Assembly (NCBI GenBank): GCA_021792615.1
Contig: JAJYUJ010000024.1
Span: forward strand, 1-37,986
Source: a bacterium
GTDB lineage: Bacteria; JAMCPX01
Length of the DNA: 37,986 nt
Direction of reading: 5' to 3'
A program made the translations under genes and the position numbers. This document shows positions 1 to 7,431 of this stretch, piece by piece. The notes beneath the pieces were generated by a model. It was not told the origin of the DNA, ran no database searches, and saw only the letters and a list, made by a program, of their open reading frames with translations. Positions within the stretch are counted from its first letter, which is position 1; the number at the start of each line of letters is the position of its first letter.

Positions 1-93
1 CTAACGGGGTGAACATACAGAGGACTGAAATCTCGTTTCTCTATGGAAATGTATAGATATCAGGTGGATCGCGGGATTGAGCGAATAAGTAAA

Positions 94-158
94 CCTCCTT
101 ATTGCATTTATTGGTTTAATTCGTAAACACCATTTTGAACAATTGAAGCCTCCTTATT
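94..158. repeat. Two direct copies of CCTCCTTATT in the 3' flank of the permease gene
   Basis: The stretch before the first gene holds no supportable coding region. It contains two exact 10-bp copies of CCTCCTTATT, at 94-103 and 149-158. On the minus strand they read AATAAGGAGG, which resembles a strong ribosome-binding site, but no open frame of useful length follows either copy. The spacing of 55 nt and lack of any stem make a terminator unlikely. Meaning unknown. Confidence 0.4.
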
Positions 159-178
159 CCCCGATAGTATTTTTCGGA

Positions 179-1429
179 TTAAAGCACTTTCAGGAAGAAC
201 CAGTAAACGGTAACGTTCACAATGGTGAGCGGGATACCTGCCTTTGCAAATTCAAAAAACGTCAAAGTCTCTTTTGATTTTTTTTCCGCAGTCTGTATGA
301 TGATGATGTTGCTCGCCGCGCCAAGGATGAGCAGGTTGCCTGCAACCGTGCTCCCTGCGGCAAGTGCTGCCAGTACCTTCGATGATGCCCCTGCGTGCAT
401 GAGTACCGGAAGGTAAAGCGCTACCATCGGTACGTTGGAAATAAGCTGACTGAGCAGGACGCTGATTCCCAGCACGGAGTGAATGGATGTTATGCTGCTG
501 GTGCCGCTTCCGGCGTAGCTCTGAAAGAAGCCGGTCAGCCACACGCTCTTCATGAGAACGAACATCGCCGCAAAAAATATGAGGGTATACCAATCAACTT
601 TGTTTATGATTTTGGATCTTTTCGTGCTGAATATAAGAATGGGTAAACACCCGATAAGTGCAATATAGGTTACGTTGAAATCGAATCCGGCGTGAAGCAG
701 GGATAGTATTATTTTTAAAACAGCAAGGAGGATTACCAGGATAAGGGAATATTTCGAAAGTGTCGCAAGCCCCTTATCTTTGAGCGGTTCATAGATATGC
801 TGTAACTTGTTGCCATGAAACTCTTTTTTATAGAGTATCTTCAGTATCCAATACGCGGCGAACAGATTGATGATCGTCGGCAAAAAAAGATATTTGAAAA
901 ATGGTATAAACGGGTTTTGAAGATTTCCGTTTATGGATATGAGAAGGTTCTGCGGGTTTCCTATCGGGCTCATGACACTGCCTGTTGTTATGGCAAAGGC
1001 GAGCGTCAGGAGCAATACCTTTGGATTTATCTTGTGCTTTTTTGCAAGCAGGATCATCAGGGGAGTTCCTATGATGGCGAGTGTATCGTTCATGAGGAGC
1101 GCTGAAGCGAACCCCATAAAAAACAATATTCTTACTATGAGGCTATCCATCGATGGAGCGTCCCTGAATAACCGGTACGAAAGGCGGGAGATATAGCCGC
1201 TTTCTTCAAGTGCAGCACCTATCACAAACATGCCGAACAAGAACAGAAGGACATCAATATTTATGGCTTTCCATGCCGTTGCAAAGGGAATGCTTTTCGT
1301 CAGCAGGACAACGATTGCACCCAGGAGCATGATCTGCCAGATCTCGAATCGAATATTGCCGACCTGCCGTATTGCTATCAATAGAAAAACAAGGGCTAAA
1401 ACTATTATGGGGACCGGTAGAGGTTCCAT
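179..1429 (-). CDS. SLC13/ArsB/CitMHS-type anion or ion permease
   Basis: This 416-residue integral membrane protein has about ten to twelve hydrophobic segments spread over its whole length. It belongs to the ion-transporter superfamily that includes ArsB, NhaD, CitMHS and the SLC13 carriers. Family-like features are the stretch SVMSPIGNPQNLL in the first half and AGNLLILGAASNIII in the second, which match the paired re-entrant hairpin motifs (SNxxT/GNPQN type) of inverted-repeat transporters. The substrate cannot be read from sequence; dicarboxylate, citrate, arsenite or sodium/proton exchange are all possible. The gene follows thiD after only 5 nt and has no clear Shine-Dalgarno sequence, so it is probably the last gene of the dus operon and may be translated by coupling. 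Placement beside thiD might hint at a pathway link, but that is a guess. Confidence 0.8.
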   Translation of the reverse strand: MEPLPVPIIVLALVFLLIAIRQVGNIRFEIWQIMLLGAIVVLLTKSIPFATAWKAINIDVLLFLFGMFVIGAALEESGYISRLSYRLFRDAPSMDSLIVRILFFMGFASALLMNDTLAIIGTPLMILLAKKHKINPKVLLLTLAFAITTGSVMSPIGNPQNLLISINGNLQNPFIPFFKYLFLPTIINLFAAYWILKILYKKEFHGNKLQHIYEPLKDKGLATLSKYSLILVILLAVLKIILSLLHAGFDFNVTYIALIGCLPILIFSTKRSKIINKVDWYTLIFFAAMFVLMKSVWLTGFFQSYAGSGTSSITSIHSVLGISVLLSQLISNVPMVALYLPVLMHAGASSKVLAALAAGSTVAGNLLILGAASNIIIIQTAEKKSKETLTFFEFAKAGIPLTIVNVTVYWFFLKVL

Positions 1430-1434
1430 GTCTA

Positions 1435-2226
1435 CTAATTTATTTTATTAATCATGTGCGGCATTCCGACGAGCCGGTGCAACGATGGAGAAACCCGGCG
1501 GCTGTTTTTTATTGCAGCGAGGGTGAACAGCTTTGCTTTATTTACCGCCGCGGGCTTATCATATCCCTTTATAAGGTATGCGGTTATTGCTGAAGACAGG
1601 ATGCATCCGGTTCCGTGGACATCTTTATTCAACGCCTTTGCCTCGAAGAAAATATGCCGTTTCGCGTCCATATACAGGTCGAGTCCCTTTTGAACAAAAT
1701 GTCCGCCTTTTATAACCACTGCTTCCGCACCCTTATCAAGGAAATATTTTGCCGAAAGCATCATATCATCCTTATTCTTTATTTCTACACCCGATAGTAC
1801 GGATGCCTCAGGTATATTCGGTGTGACGAGAGTGCAAAAGGGAAGCAGAGCGTTGATGGCATATTTTATATCTCCCCGGGAGAGGGAAGTACCCCCTGAG
1901 GATGAGAGAACCGGATCGAGAACGACGTTCTTTAACCTGTACCGGTATATGGTTTCCTGGATGAGATTTACCGTTTTTCCGGTGGAGAGCATGCCGATCT
2001 TCACACCGTGTACACGGCTGTTCCCGAGTAAAATACCGAGCTGCCCCCTCAATACTGAAGGTGTTACCGGTGTTATGCTGTTTACCGTGTCGGTATTTTC
2101 TTCGACGATGGCTGTGGGTACGGCAAAGGCATAGATGCCGATTGCCGAAAAAACCTTAAGGTCCATAAGAAGTCCTGCACCGGCGGAAGGATCGAATCCG
2201 GCTATGATTAAACCGTTTTTCATCAT
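1435..2226 (-). CDS. thiD: Hydroxymethylpyrimidine/phosphomethylpyrimidine kinase
   Basis: ThiD phosphorylates 4-amino-5-hydroxymethyl-2-methylpyrimidine and then its monophosphate to the pyrophosphate used in thiamine synthesis. The 263-residue length is typical of a stand-alone ThiD. The N-terminus has the substrate-binding GFDPSAGAGLLMDLK motif (residues about 10-24), and the C-terminal half has the ribokinase-superfamily signature VHGTGCILSSAI, whose Cys and neighbouring glycines form the anion hole. KGGHF lies before it, as in characterised enzymes. The start overlaps the stop of the upstream regulator gene in an ATGA arrangement; there are two consecutive Met codons, so the start could be 3 nt further in. 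No other thiamine gene and no TPP riboswitch is visible, so the enzyme may serve salvage of the pyrimidine. Confidence 0.93.
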   Translation of the reverse strand: MMKNGLIIAGFDPSAGAGLLMDLKVFSAIGIYAFAVPTAIVEENTDTVNSITPVTPSVLRGQLGILLGNSRVHGVKIGMLSTGKTVNLIQETIYRYRLKNVVLDPVLSSSGGTSLSRGDIKYAINALLPFCTLVTPNIPEASVLSGVEIKNKDDMMLSAKYFLDKGAEAVVIKGGHFVQKGLDLYMDAKRHIFFEAKALNKDVHGTGCILSSAITAYLIKGYDKPAAVNKAKLFTLAAIKNSRRVSPSLHRLVGMPHMINKIN

Positions 2227-2903
2227 TGTTTCTTTATGCTCAGCTTCATCATTTTTGCTTTTAAGGTATTTCTGTTTATGCCCAGCAGCAGGGACGCCTT
2301 TACCTGGTTGTTATTGGAAAGCTTCAGTGCTGTTTCGATAAAAGATTTTTCTATTATCGGCATGACGATCGAGTAAAGGTTGACTATCTTTTTGTGGGTG
2401 TGTTTCGAAAATAATATGGCTAATTTTTTCTTTATCAATTCGTCGAGCCCGAGGTTTTCTATATCCGTATCTGCAACCTGGACGTCCGCATCTTTATTGT
2501 TCATGAGGTGCCCATTCTGATTTATCTCCCGGTGGAGTTTTACGACATAGATCGCCCGCTTTAAGCAAGTCTCTGCAGTAACGGGATTCAAGGGTTTCTG
2601 AAGTATGTCGAACATGCCGTTATTGATAAGTTTTGTGGAGAGTATTCCCTTGTTTCTCGGTATGATTCCTATAATGACTATATCGCTTTTTATTTTTAAT
2701 ATTTGTTCTATGGTTTCTGCCAGATCTATCGAGCTGCCCGTTATATCTATGAAGATTAATCTGTAGATCTTCTTATGGATGAGCTCAAAAGCCAATTTCA
2801 TCTTTTTTACAACGCGCATATTCAAACCGTTTTTTCTTATCACCTTTAATAAGATGGCGGGGGGATCGTCGTTTGAGAATATCAGTGCCTTTGTCCTATA
2901 CAT
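2223..2903 (-). CDS. Response-regulator-like protein with C-terminal Fis-type helix-turn-helix
   Basis: About 226 residues. The N-terminal 120 or so residues look like a CheY-type receiver: an acidic pair in SNDDPP near residues 12-13, a candidate phospho-accepting Asp in LIFIDITG and the conserved Lys in LQKPLN. The switch Thr/Ser position reads IGIIP, so the output switch may be altered. After a linker of low conservation, the last 45 residues (FIETALKLSNNNQVKASLLLG onward) form a Fis-type HTH as in NtrC or RegA/ActR. There is no AAA+ domain, so it is a RegA-like rather than an NtrC-like regulator. I chose the internal ATG at 2903 because it has a GAGG ribosome site 7 nt upstream and overlaps the dus stop by 8 nt. 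No histidine kinase is nearby, so the partner is unknown. Confidence 0.72.
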   Translation of the reverse strand: MYRTKALIFSNDDPPAILLKVIRKNGLNMRVVKKMKLAFELIHKKIYRLIFIDITGSSIDLAETIEQILKIKSDIVIIGIIPRNKGILSTKLINNGMFDILQKPLNPVTAETCLKRAIYVVKLHREINQNGHLMNNKDADVQVADTDIENLGLDELIKKKLAILFSKHTHKKIVNLYSIVMPIIEKSFIETALKLSNNNQVKASLLLGINRNTLKAKMMKLSIKKQ

Positions 2904-3900
2904 TGCCTGCCTCAAGGAAACGGTCAAAAAAACTGTCTATTAAATGTATGAGCGGTTCCAGACCTTCCATGGTAACCGCCGCAGCCCTGAAATCGGAGCT
3001 ATATTTTGCTCCCGTCAGTGGAGAGACCGGCCCGCCTTTCGAGTAATGTACCAGATGCTTGCGAAAAAGTTTGATGCCTTTTTGTTCACCGTAAAACGCG
3101 CTCATCATACGTATATGTTTTATCATGATATCCCTGATAGTTGAAAGTGCCGGTAAAACGTATGTCCCTTTCTGCAGGTAGTCAACGATCATCTGAAATA
3201 GCCACGGGTTGCCGATTGCACCTCTGCCTATCATGACGCCAGCGCATCCCGATTGATCTATCATGGATTTTGCATCAAGGGGTGAGAGTATATCGCCGTT
3301 ACCGATGACCGGTATTCTGGATATCTTCACGGCATCTATAAGGCTCTGCATGTCGATCCCCTTTTTAAAGCCCTGAGTTTTTGTCCTGAGATGTATCGCT
3401 ATTGCATCAACGCCGTTTTCATTGGCAATATCTACGACCTGGAGTACATTTTTCGAAACCTCATCCCATCCTATCCTGGTTTTGACGGTAAACGGGATTG
3501 TTATTGCCTTTCTCATCTCGATGAGAATCTCTCTGAGTAACTCAGGTTTCTTCAACAGCGCCGCACCGGAGCCATTTGCTACGACATTGCGTGCCGGACA
3601 TCCGAGATTAAGGTCGATGATATCAGCCCCTCCATCTCTTGCTATTTGTGATGCACGGACCAGGGTATCTATGTTGTTTCCGAGGAGCTGGACGGCTACC
3701 GGTTTTTCTTCGGGGGTGTGCTCCATCAGCATCTTCGTTTTTTTGTTACCCCTGACCAGGGCTTCTGCGCTTATCAGTTCCGTATAGACAAGACCTGCAC
3801 CCGTGCTCCTGACAATCCTTCTGTACGGGCTGTCCGTATATCCGGCAATGGGCGCCATTACGTAAGGTTGTTTTATTTCTATCGTACCGATTTTTAACAT
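2896..3900 (-). CDS. dus: tRNA-dihydrouridine synthase, DusB-like
   Basis: This flavoenzyme reduces uridine to dihydrouridine in the tRNA D-loop using FMN and NADPH. The 334-residue protein has the FMN-binding start VMAPIAGYTDSPYRR (residues 14-28), the catalytic Cys101 in DLNLGCPARNVV, and later GNGDI and GVMIGRGAIGNPW phosphate-binding motifs of the TIM barrel. The frame stays open to 4035, but homology begins at MLKIGTIEIKQPYVMAPI, so I place the start at 3900. No Shine-Dalgarno sequence precedes this ATG, and a candidate promoter ends 13 nt before it, so the mRNA may be nearly leaderless. It is first in an operon with a Fis-domain regulator, thiD and a permease. The dus-then-Fis-domain order recalls the dusB-fis operon of gammaproteobacteria. 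Confidence 0.93.
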   Translation of the reverse strand: MLKIGTIEIKQPYVMAPIAGYTDSPYRRIVRSTGAGLVYTELISAEALVRGNKKTKMLMEHTPEEKPVAVQLLGNNIDTLVRASQIARDGGADIIDLNLGCPARNVVANGSGAALLKKPELLREILIEMRKAITIPFTVKTRIGWDEVSKNVLQVVDIANENGVDAIAIHLRTKTQGFKKGIDMQSLIDAVKISRIPVIGNGDILSPLDAKSMIDQSGCAGVMIGRGAIGNPWLFQMIVDYLQKGTYVLPALSTIRDIMIKHIRMMSAFYGEQKGIKLFRKHLVHYSKGGPVSPLTGAKYSSDFRAAAVTMEGLEPLIHLIDSFFDRFLEAGNV

Positions 3901-3913
3901 AAAGATGAAGGTT

Positions 3914-3942
3914 ATACTATGTATAAAAGGTACGATTGGCAA
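3914..3942 (-). promoter_or_regulatory. Candidate sigma-70 promoter for the dus operon
   Basis: On the minus strand TTGCCA (3942-3937) is separated by 17 nt from TAGTAT (3919-3914). Five of six bases match the -35 consensus and four of six the -10. The -10 ends 13 nt before the dus start codon, giving a leader of about 6 nt without a ribosome site. It diverges from the fadL-type promoter 30-90 bp away. Confidence 0.45.
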
Positions 3943-3973
3943 TAAATTAATTCGAAGCTTCCGATCTAAATGT

Positions 3974-4002
3974 TTGACAACTATTCCGGTGGAGTTTATA
4001 CT
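3974..4002 (+). promoter_or_regulatory. Near-consensus sigma-70 promoter of the fadL-like gene
   Basis: TTGACA (3974-3979), a 17-nt spacer and TATACT (3997-4002) match the housekeeping consensus at 11 of 12 positions. Transcription should start near 4009 and leave a leader of about 90 nt before the outer-membrane protein gene. No obvious operator overlaps it, so strong, mostly constitutive expression is expected. Confidence 0.8.
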
Positions 4003-4098
4003 GCTTATCAGTAGCGTGCATACATTGGAGCTCACGTCAAAAATGTTTTTGTCTTTGCTTTGGCAGAATCTTAATTAAAGAAAGAAAGGATGAAATCC

Positions 4099-5427
4099 AT
4101 GATAAAAAAGATGCTGATCTTTACCGTCGGTATGATACTCGGTTACGGTGCTTATGCAAACGCGAGTGTTTTTGATATGTTCGGGGTGGACGCAACGGGT
4201 ATCGCCATGGGGAATGCACGGACAGCTTCAGCAAATGATTGGACAGCCACCTATTATAATCCTGCTGGCATCACCCAGACGAAAGAATCGGAGGGAGTGA
4301 ACTTCCTTATCGCGGTTAATCATCTCTCGGTAAAGCCTTTTGGTTCAGGATTGCAAAATAATGACAATAAAGATATTGAAGGCATTTCCGTAGGTATGAC
4401 GCATACTTTTATAGAAGATTTTATCCACGTCGGCATAGCGTTCTACACGCCTTTGGGTGATACGCAGCAGCAAATAACCCATTATGCAAATGCGAACGAG
4501 GCGTTTCTTACCAATAAACTGTATTTCGAATTCCTTGAGAATACCACGGAACAGCAGATCATACTTCCGACGATAGCCTTCAAGGTTCTGCCGTTCCTGT
4601 CCATCGGGGGAGGGATTTCCCTGTTCATTAAATCGATGACTTATTCGTATGAATATTTCCCAAACCCGCTCAACCAGTCACAATGGTATATGAACCTGAA
4701 CAATACCCAGCAATATACCTACGTGGCGAACCTCGGTATTCTGTTCCATCCGTCCGATCGTTTCAAGGTCGGTTTTTCCTATATGAGTGCGGATGATTTC
4801 CCGATTGTCGGCGCGGCCTATGTTCATCTGAATGCCTCGGGATTGCCTATTGCAAGCAACTTTACGCAAACCATAGATACAATCTTATTTTACTCGCCGG
4901 CACACGCTTCTCTCGGAGTCATGTTCAAGCCCATGGATAATCTTGAACTGAATGGCGATCTTACCTGGGTTGGCTGGTCGAGTTATATCAATAACCATGA
5001 TGTCACACCCCAACAGGAATCTTATACCGATCCCTCTACCGGGGTTACCTACGCAGGGCAGTCTTTCAATGACATTTACATACCGAAACTGGGCGTAGCC
5101 TACAAACCCGTAGAAACCGTGTGCGTTATGGCCGGTTATGAGTATCAGCCAACGCCGGTACCACCCCAGATGAGAACGACAAATTATGTGGACAATGTTA
5201 AAAATATCCTGTCAACAGGTGTCAGTTATATCATGCCGTACAATGACGGGCATATCCATTTTACCATGGACTTTCAGGGCATCATACTTGGCGACAGAAC
5301 AACCCGTAAAGTAGTAGCCATCGATGCAGATCCGAATACCCCCGGTGTTCAAAACCCCGGCTATCCCGGCTATGAGAGCAAAGGGTACATTTATGATACG
5401 GGATTCGCAATAAGCTATGAGTATTAG
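4099..5427 (+). CDS. Outer-membrane FadL/TodX (OmpP1) family channel
   Basis: This family forms 14-stranded outer-membrane barrels that pass long-chain fatty acids, aromatic hydrocarbons or other hydrophobic molecules. The protein is about 442 residues, the usual size. It starts with a signal peptide (KKMLIFTVGMILGYGAYANAS, probably cut after YANA) and then has the N-terminal hatch-type segment with the family motif YYNPAGIT near residue 55. The rest alternates polar and hydrophobic residues as a beta barrel does and ends in the aromatic FAISYEY terminus recognised by BamA. The ATG at 4099 is preferred over 4090 because AAGGA at 4086-4090 lies 8 nt before it and would overlap the earlier ATG. 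It lies near fadA-fadN, which supports a fatty-acid substrate, but they are separate transcription units and the substrate is inferred. Confidence 0.88.
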   Translation: MIKKMLIFTVGMILGYGAYANASVFDMFGVDATGIAMGNARTASANDWTATYYNPAGITQTKESEGVNFLIAVNHLSVKPFGSGLQNNDNKDIEGISVGMTHTFIEDFIHVGIAFYTPLGDTQQQITHYANANEAFLTNKLYFEFLENTTEQQIILPTIAFKVLPFLSIGGGISLFIKSMTYSYEYFPNPLNQSQWYMNLNNTQQYTYVANLGILFHPSDRFKVGFSYMSADDFPIVGAAYVHLNASGLPIASNFTQTIDTILFYSPAHASLGVMFKPMDNLELNGDLTWVGWSSYINNHDVTPQQESYTDPSTGVTYAGQSFNDIYIPKLGVAYKPVETVCVMAGYEYQPTPVPPQMRTTNYVDNVKNILSTGVSYIMPYNDGHIHFTMDFQGIILGDRTTRKVVAIDADPNTPGVQNPGYPGYESKGYIYDTGFAISYEY

Positions 5428-6106
5428 CAGTCATGGAGAAGAGGAAACAAAACCGGGTATTCGGGGAGTTTACCTTAGGCATGAACGGCTTATCATTGCT
5501 GTATTCCTTGTAATCTTTCTTTCCTGCAGTTTTTACTATGTAGATTGGCACAACCACCTGCTCTGGAAAGAAGGGGTGAAATTCTATAGCCTGACTACAA
5601 GGATAGACCGGGCTATCCCCTTTACACCTGCTTGGGTCTGGGTATACTTGCTGTATTATCCTTTTTGTTTTATGCCGCTATTTTTACTGAATAATATAGA
5701 TACCTTCAGAAGGGTGGCAGGGGCATATCTCATGGAGTTTATCATAGCCTTCATCGTTTTTCTGTCTTTCCCCGTACGGATGATACGGCCTGTTGTTGTT
5801 CCGGATACATTGAGTACAAAGATGGTCGGCATCATTTACCGGATAGATCCCGGATTCAATGTATTTCCAAGCCTTCATGTTGCAAATTCCCTGCTTGTTG
5901 CTTTGATATTTTATCGCTACAATAAACCTCTTGGTATATTCTTTCTGCTCATTGCCTGTTTGATCGCAGTGTCGACACTGTATGTAAAACAGCACTATGT
6001 CGTCGACGTCGTTACGGGCATTCTTGATACGGCTCTCGTTTATCCTTTGATCTTTTGGGGACACAGACCCGAAAGGAATAAAAAAGCACTCCAGCCGTCT
6101 GCCTGA
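5417..6106 (+). CDS. PAP2-superfamily membrane phosphatase (Aur1/inositol-phosphotransferase-like)
   Basis: A 229-residue membrane protein with about six hydrophobic helices. The type-2 phosphatidic acid phosphatase core is visible: PSLHV at residues 151-155 (motif C2, the conserved Ser and acid His) and S186...H193...D197 in STLYVKQHYVVDV (motif C3, nucleophile His). Motif C1 (KxxxxxxRP) is only partly kept, as RMIRP near 121-125. That pattern and the STLYxKQHY segment resemble the Aur1/PAP2_3 branch. Members remove or transfer phosphate on lipids such as phosphatidate, undecaprenyl pyrophosphate or lipid A. Its ATG overlaps the end of the fadL-like gene by 11 bp, so the two are translationally coupled and probably act in the same envelope lipid process. 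Confidence 0.85.
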   Translation: MSISSHGEEETKPGIRGVYLRHERLIIAVFLVIFLSCSFYYVDWHNHLLWKEGVKFYSLTTRIDRAIPFTPAWVWVYLLYYPFCFMPLFLLNNIDTFRRVAGAYLMEFIIAFIVFLSFPVRMIRPVVVPDTLSTKMVGIIYRIDPGFNVFPSLHVANSLLVALIFYRYNKPLGIFFLLIACLIAVSTLYVKQHYVVDVVTGILDTALVYPLIFWGHRPERNKKALQPSA

Positions 6107-6139
6107 AAAACAATATTTTAAAATATATCTTGACTTGTA

Positions 6140-6145
6140 TACAAT
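6140..6145 (+). promoter_or_regulatory. Possible -10 box of the fadA-fadN operon
   Basis: TACAAT at 6140-6145 is a good -10 match, but the corresponding -35 (TTTAAA region, 6117-6122) is weak. TTGACT at 6130-6135 is an alternative -35, though no good -10 sits 17 nt after it. TTGTATACAA at 6135-6144 is a perfect 10-bp palindrome. With the -10 at 6140, the operator at 6159-6178 would lie just downstream of the start site and could block transcription. Confidence 0.3.
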
Positions 6146-6158
6146 GCTGTGTTTTTGT

Positions 6159-6178
6159 ATGAATGAATAATCATTCAT
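6159..6178. promoter_or_regulatory. FadR (TetR-family)-type operator upstream of fadA
   Basis: The sequence ATGAATGAATAATCATTCAT is a perfect inverted repeat with 8-bp arms and a 4-nt centre. Its inner 18 bp fit the TGAATGANTANTCATTCA box known for the TetR-family FadR (YsiA) of Bacillus, which represses beta-oxidation genes and is released by long-chain acyl-CoA. It lies between the putative promoter and the fadA ribosome site. No TetR-family gene is in the window, so the regulator must be encoded elsewhere. Confidence 0.72.
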
Positions 6179-6191
6179 TATGGAGGTAGGT

Positions 6192-7412
6192 ATGAAAGAC
6201 AGTGGAAGAGATGCTGTGATAGTGTCAGCAGTACGGCTGCCGATAGGCAGGGCAAAGAAAGGCTCTTTTGCAAAAACAAGGCCTGACGATCTGTTTGCCA
6301 CTGCAATAAAAGCTGCCTTGAAAAGATTACCCAAATTTGATTACAAGCAGATAGAAGATGTCCTCTGCGGTTCTGCCTTTCCTGAGGCGGAAGAGGGCAT
6401 GAATGTTGCCAGGGTAGCAAGTATCCTTGCTGGCTTACCTGTCGAAGTACCGGGGACGACCATAAACAGATTTTGCGGTTCTGCAATGACCGCCCTTCAT
6501 AAAGCTACCTATGAGATCATGGGAGGGGCAGGCGATATCTTTATCGTCGGAGGTACCGAGAGCATGACCATGATACCGATGACCAGTAATAAGCCGTCTC
6601 CCAATATTAAATTTGTACAGGACGGTTCAACATTGCCGAATGTATATATATCCATGGGTGAAACTGCCGAGAATGTTATAGACAGATACGAAAAGAAGTA
6701 CGATCTCAGCCGTGTAAAACTCGACACGTTTTCCTACAATTCACATAAAAAAGCGGTTGCTGCTCAGGAGTCAGGCAGGTTCAAGGATGAAATCGCACCG
6801 GTTGTGGTCAATACGTCAACCGGCGATATAGAATTGTATGACGGCGGCAAGATTGCAAAAGGATGGATGCTTGTCGATAAAGACGATTGCCCCAGGGCAG
6901 ATACAACGGTTGAGGCATTGGGAAAATTAAAGCCGGTATTCAGGGCAAAGGGCAGGGTAACGGCAGGTAATTCATCACCAACGAATGACGGCGCAAGCGT
7001 CATGGTTCTTATGGCATCATCGAAAGCAAAAGAGCTCGGGATTAAACCTTTAGCAAAGATTCGCGCAACGGCAGTGAGAGCATTAGAGCCTGAGGTCATG
7101 GGATTAGGACCTATATATTCAACACAGCGTATTCTTGAGAGGGCAAAAATGACCGTCAAGGATATACAGCTTTTTGAGATAAACGAGGCCTTTGCATCTC
7201 AATCAATCGTAAGCATAGAAGAGCTCGGTATTAACCCGGACATCGTAAATGTGAACGGTGGAGCTATAGCTCTCGGACATCCCCTCGGCATTTCAGGTGT
7301 CAGAATACTGACGACACTGCTTTACGAAATGACGAAAAGGAATTTGAACACGGGTCTTGGCACCATGTGTATAGGCGGGGGGCAGGGTATAGCAACAATT
7401 ATTGAACGGTAA
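6192..7412 (+). CDS. fadA: Acetyl-CoA acyltransferase (3-ketoacyl-CoA thiolase)
   Basis: This thiolase performs the last step of beta-oxidation, cleaving 3-ketoacyl-CoA with CoA to acetyl-CoA and a shortened acyl-CoA. The 406-residue protein has the nucleophilic Cys95 in [11 protein letters not shown], His363 in [14 protein letters not shown], and the acid/base Cys393 in TMCIGGGQG. The NEAFASQS segment is also typical. An upstream in-frame ATG exists at 6180, but the ATG at 6192 is preceded by GGAGG at a good distance. It is first in a two-gene operon with fadN; the same pair order in a FadR-controlled unit is known for fadN-fadA-fadE of Bacillus, though gene order differs. A biosynthetic thiolase role is possible, but the neighbour makes degradation, or reversible beta-oxidation in a syntroph, more likely. 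Confidence 0.93.
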   Translation: MKDSGRDAVIVSAVRLPIGRAKKGSFAKTRPDDLFATAIKAALKRLPKFDYKQIEDVLCGSAFPEAEEGMNVARVASILAGLPVEVPGTTINRFCGSAMTALHKATYEIMGGAGDIFIVGGTESMTMIPMTSNKPSPNIKFVQDGSTLPNVYISMGETAENVIDRYEKKYDLSRVKLDTFSYNSHKKAVAAQESGRFKDEIAPVVVNTSTGDIELYDGGKIAKGWMLVDKDDCPRADTTVEALGKLKPVFRAKGRVTAGNSSPTNDGASVMVLMASSKAKELGIKPLAKIRATAVRALEPEVMGLGPIYSTQRILERAKMTVKDIQLFEINEAFASQSIVSIEELGINPDIVNVNGGAIALGHPLGISGVRILTTLLYEMTKRNLNTGLGTMCIGGGQGIATIIER

Positions 7413-7431
7413 ATTTACAGGAGGAATTGTT

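Noticed and set aside
2227-2300. TPP riboswitch for thiD
   Set aside because: thiD overlaps the upstream coding region, leaving no leader, and no THI-box sequence was seen upstream of dus either.
5684-6334. 216-codon minus-strand frame across the PAP2 and fadA start region
   Set aside because: It crosses the fadA operator and two real genes on the other strand and shows no domain.
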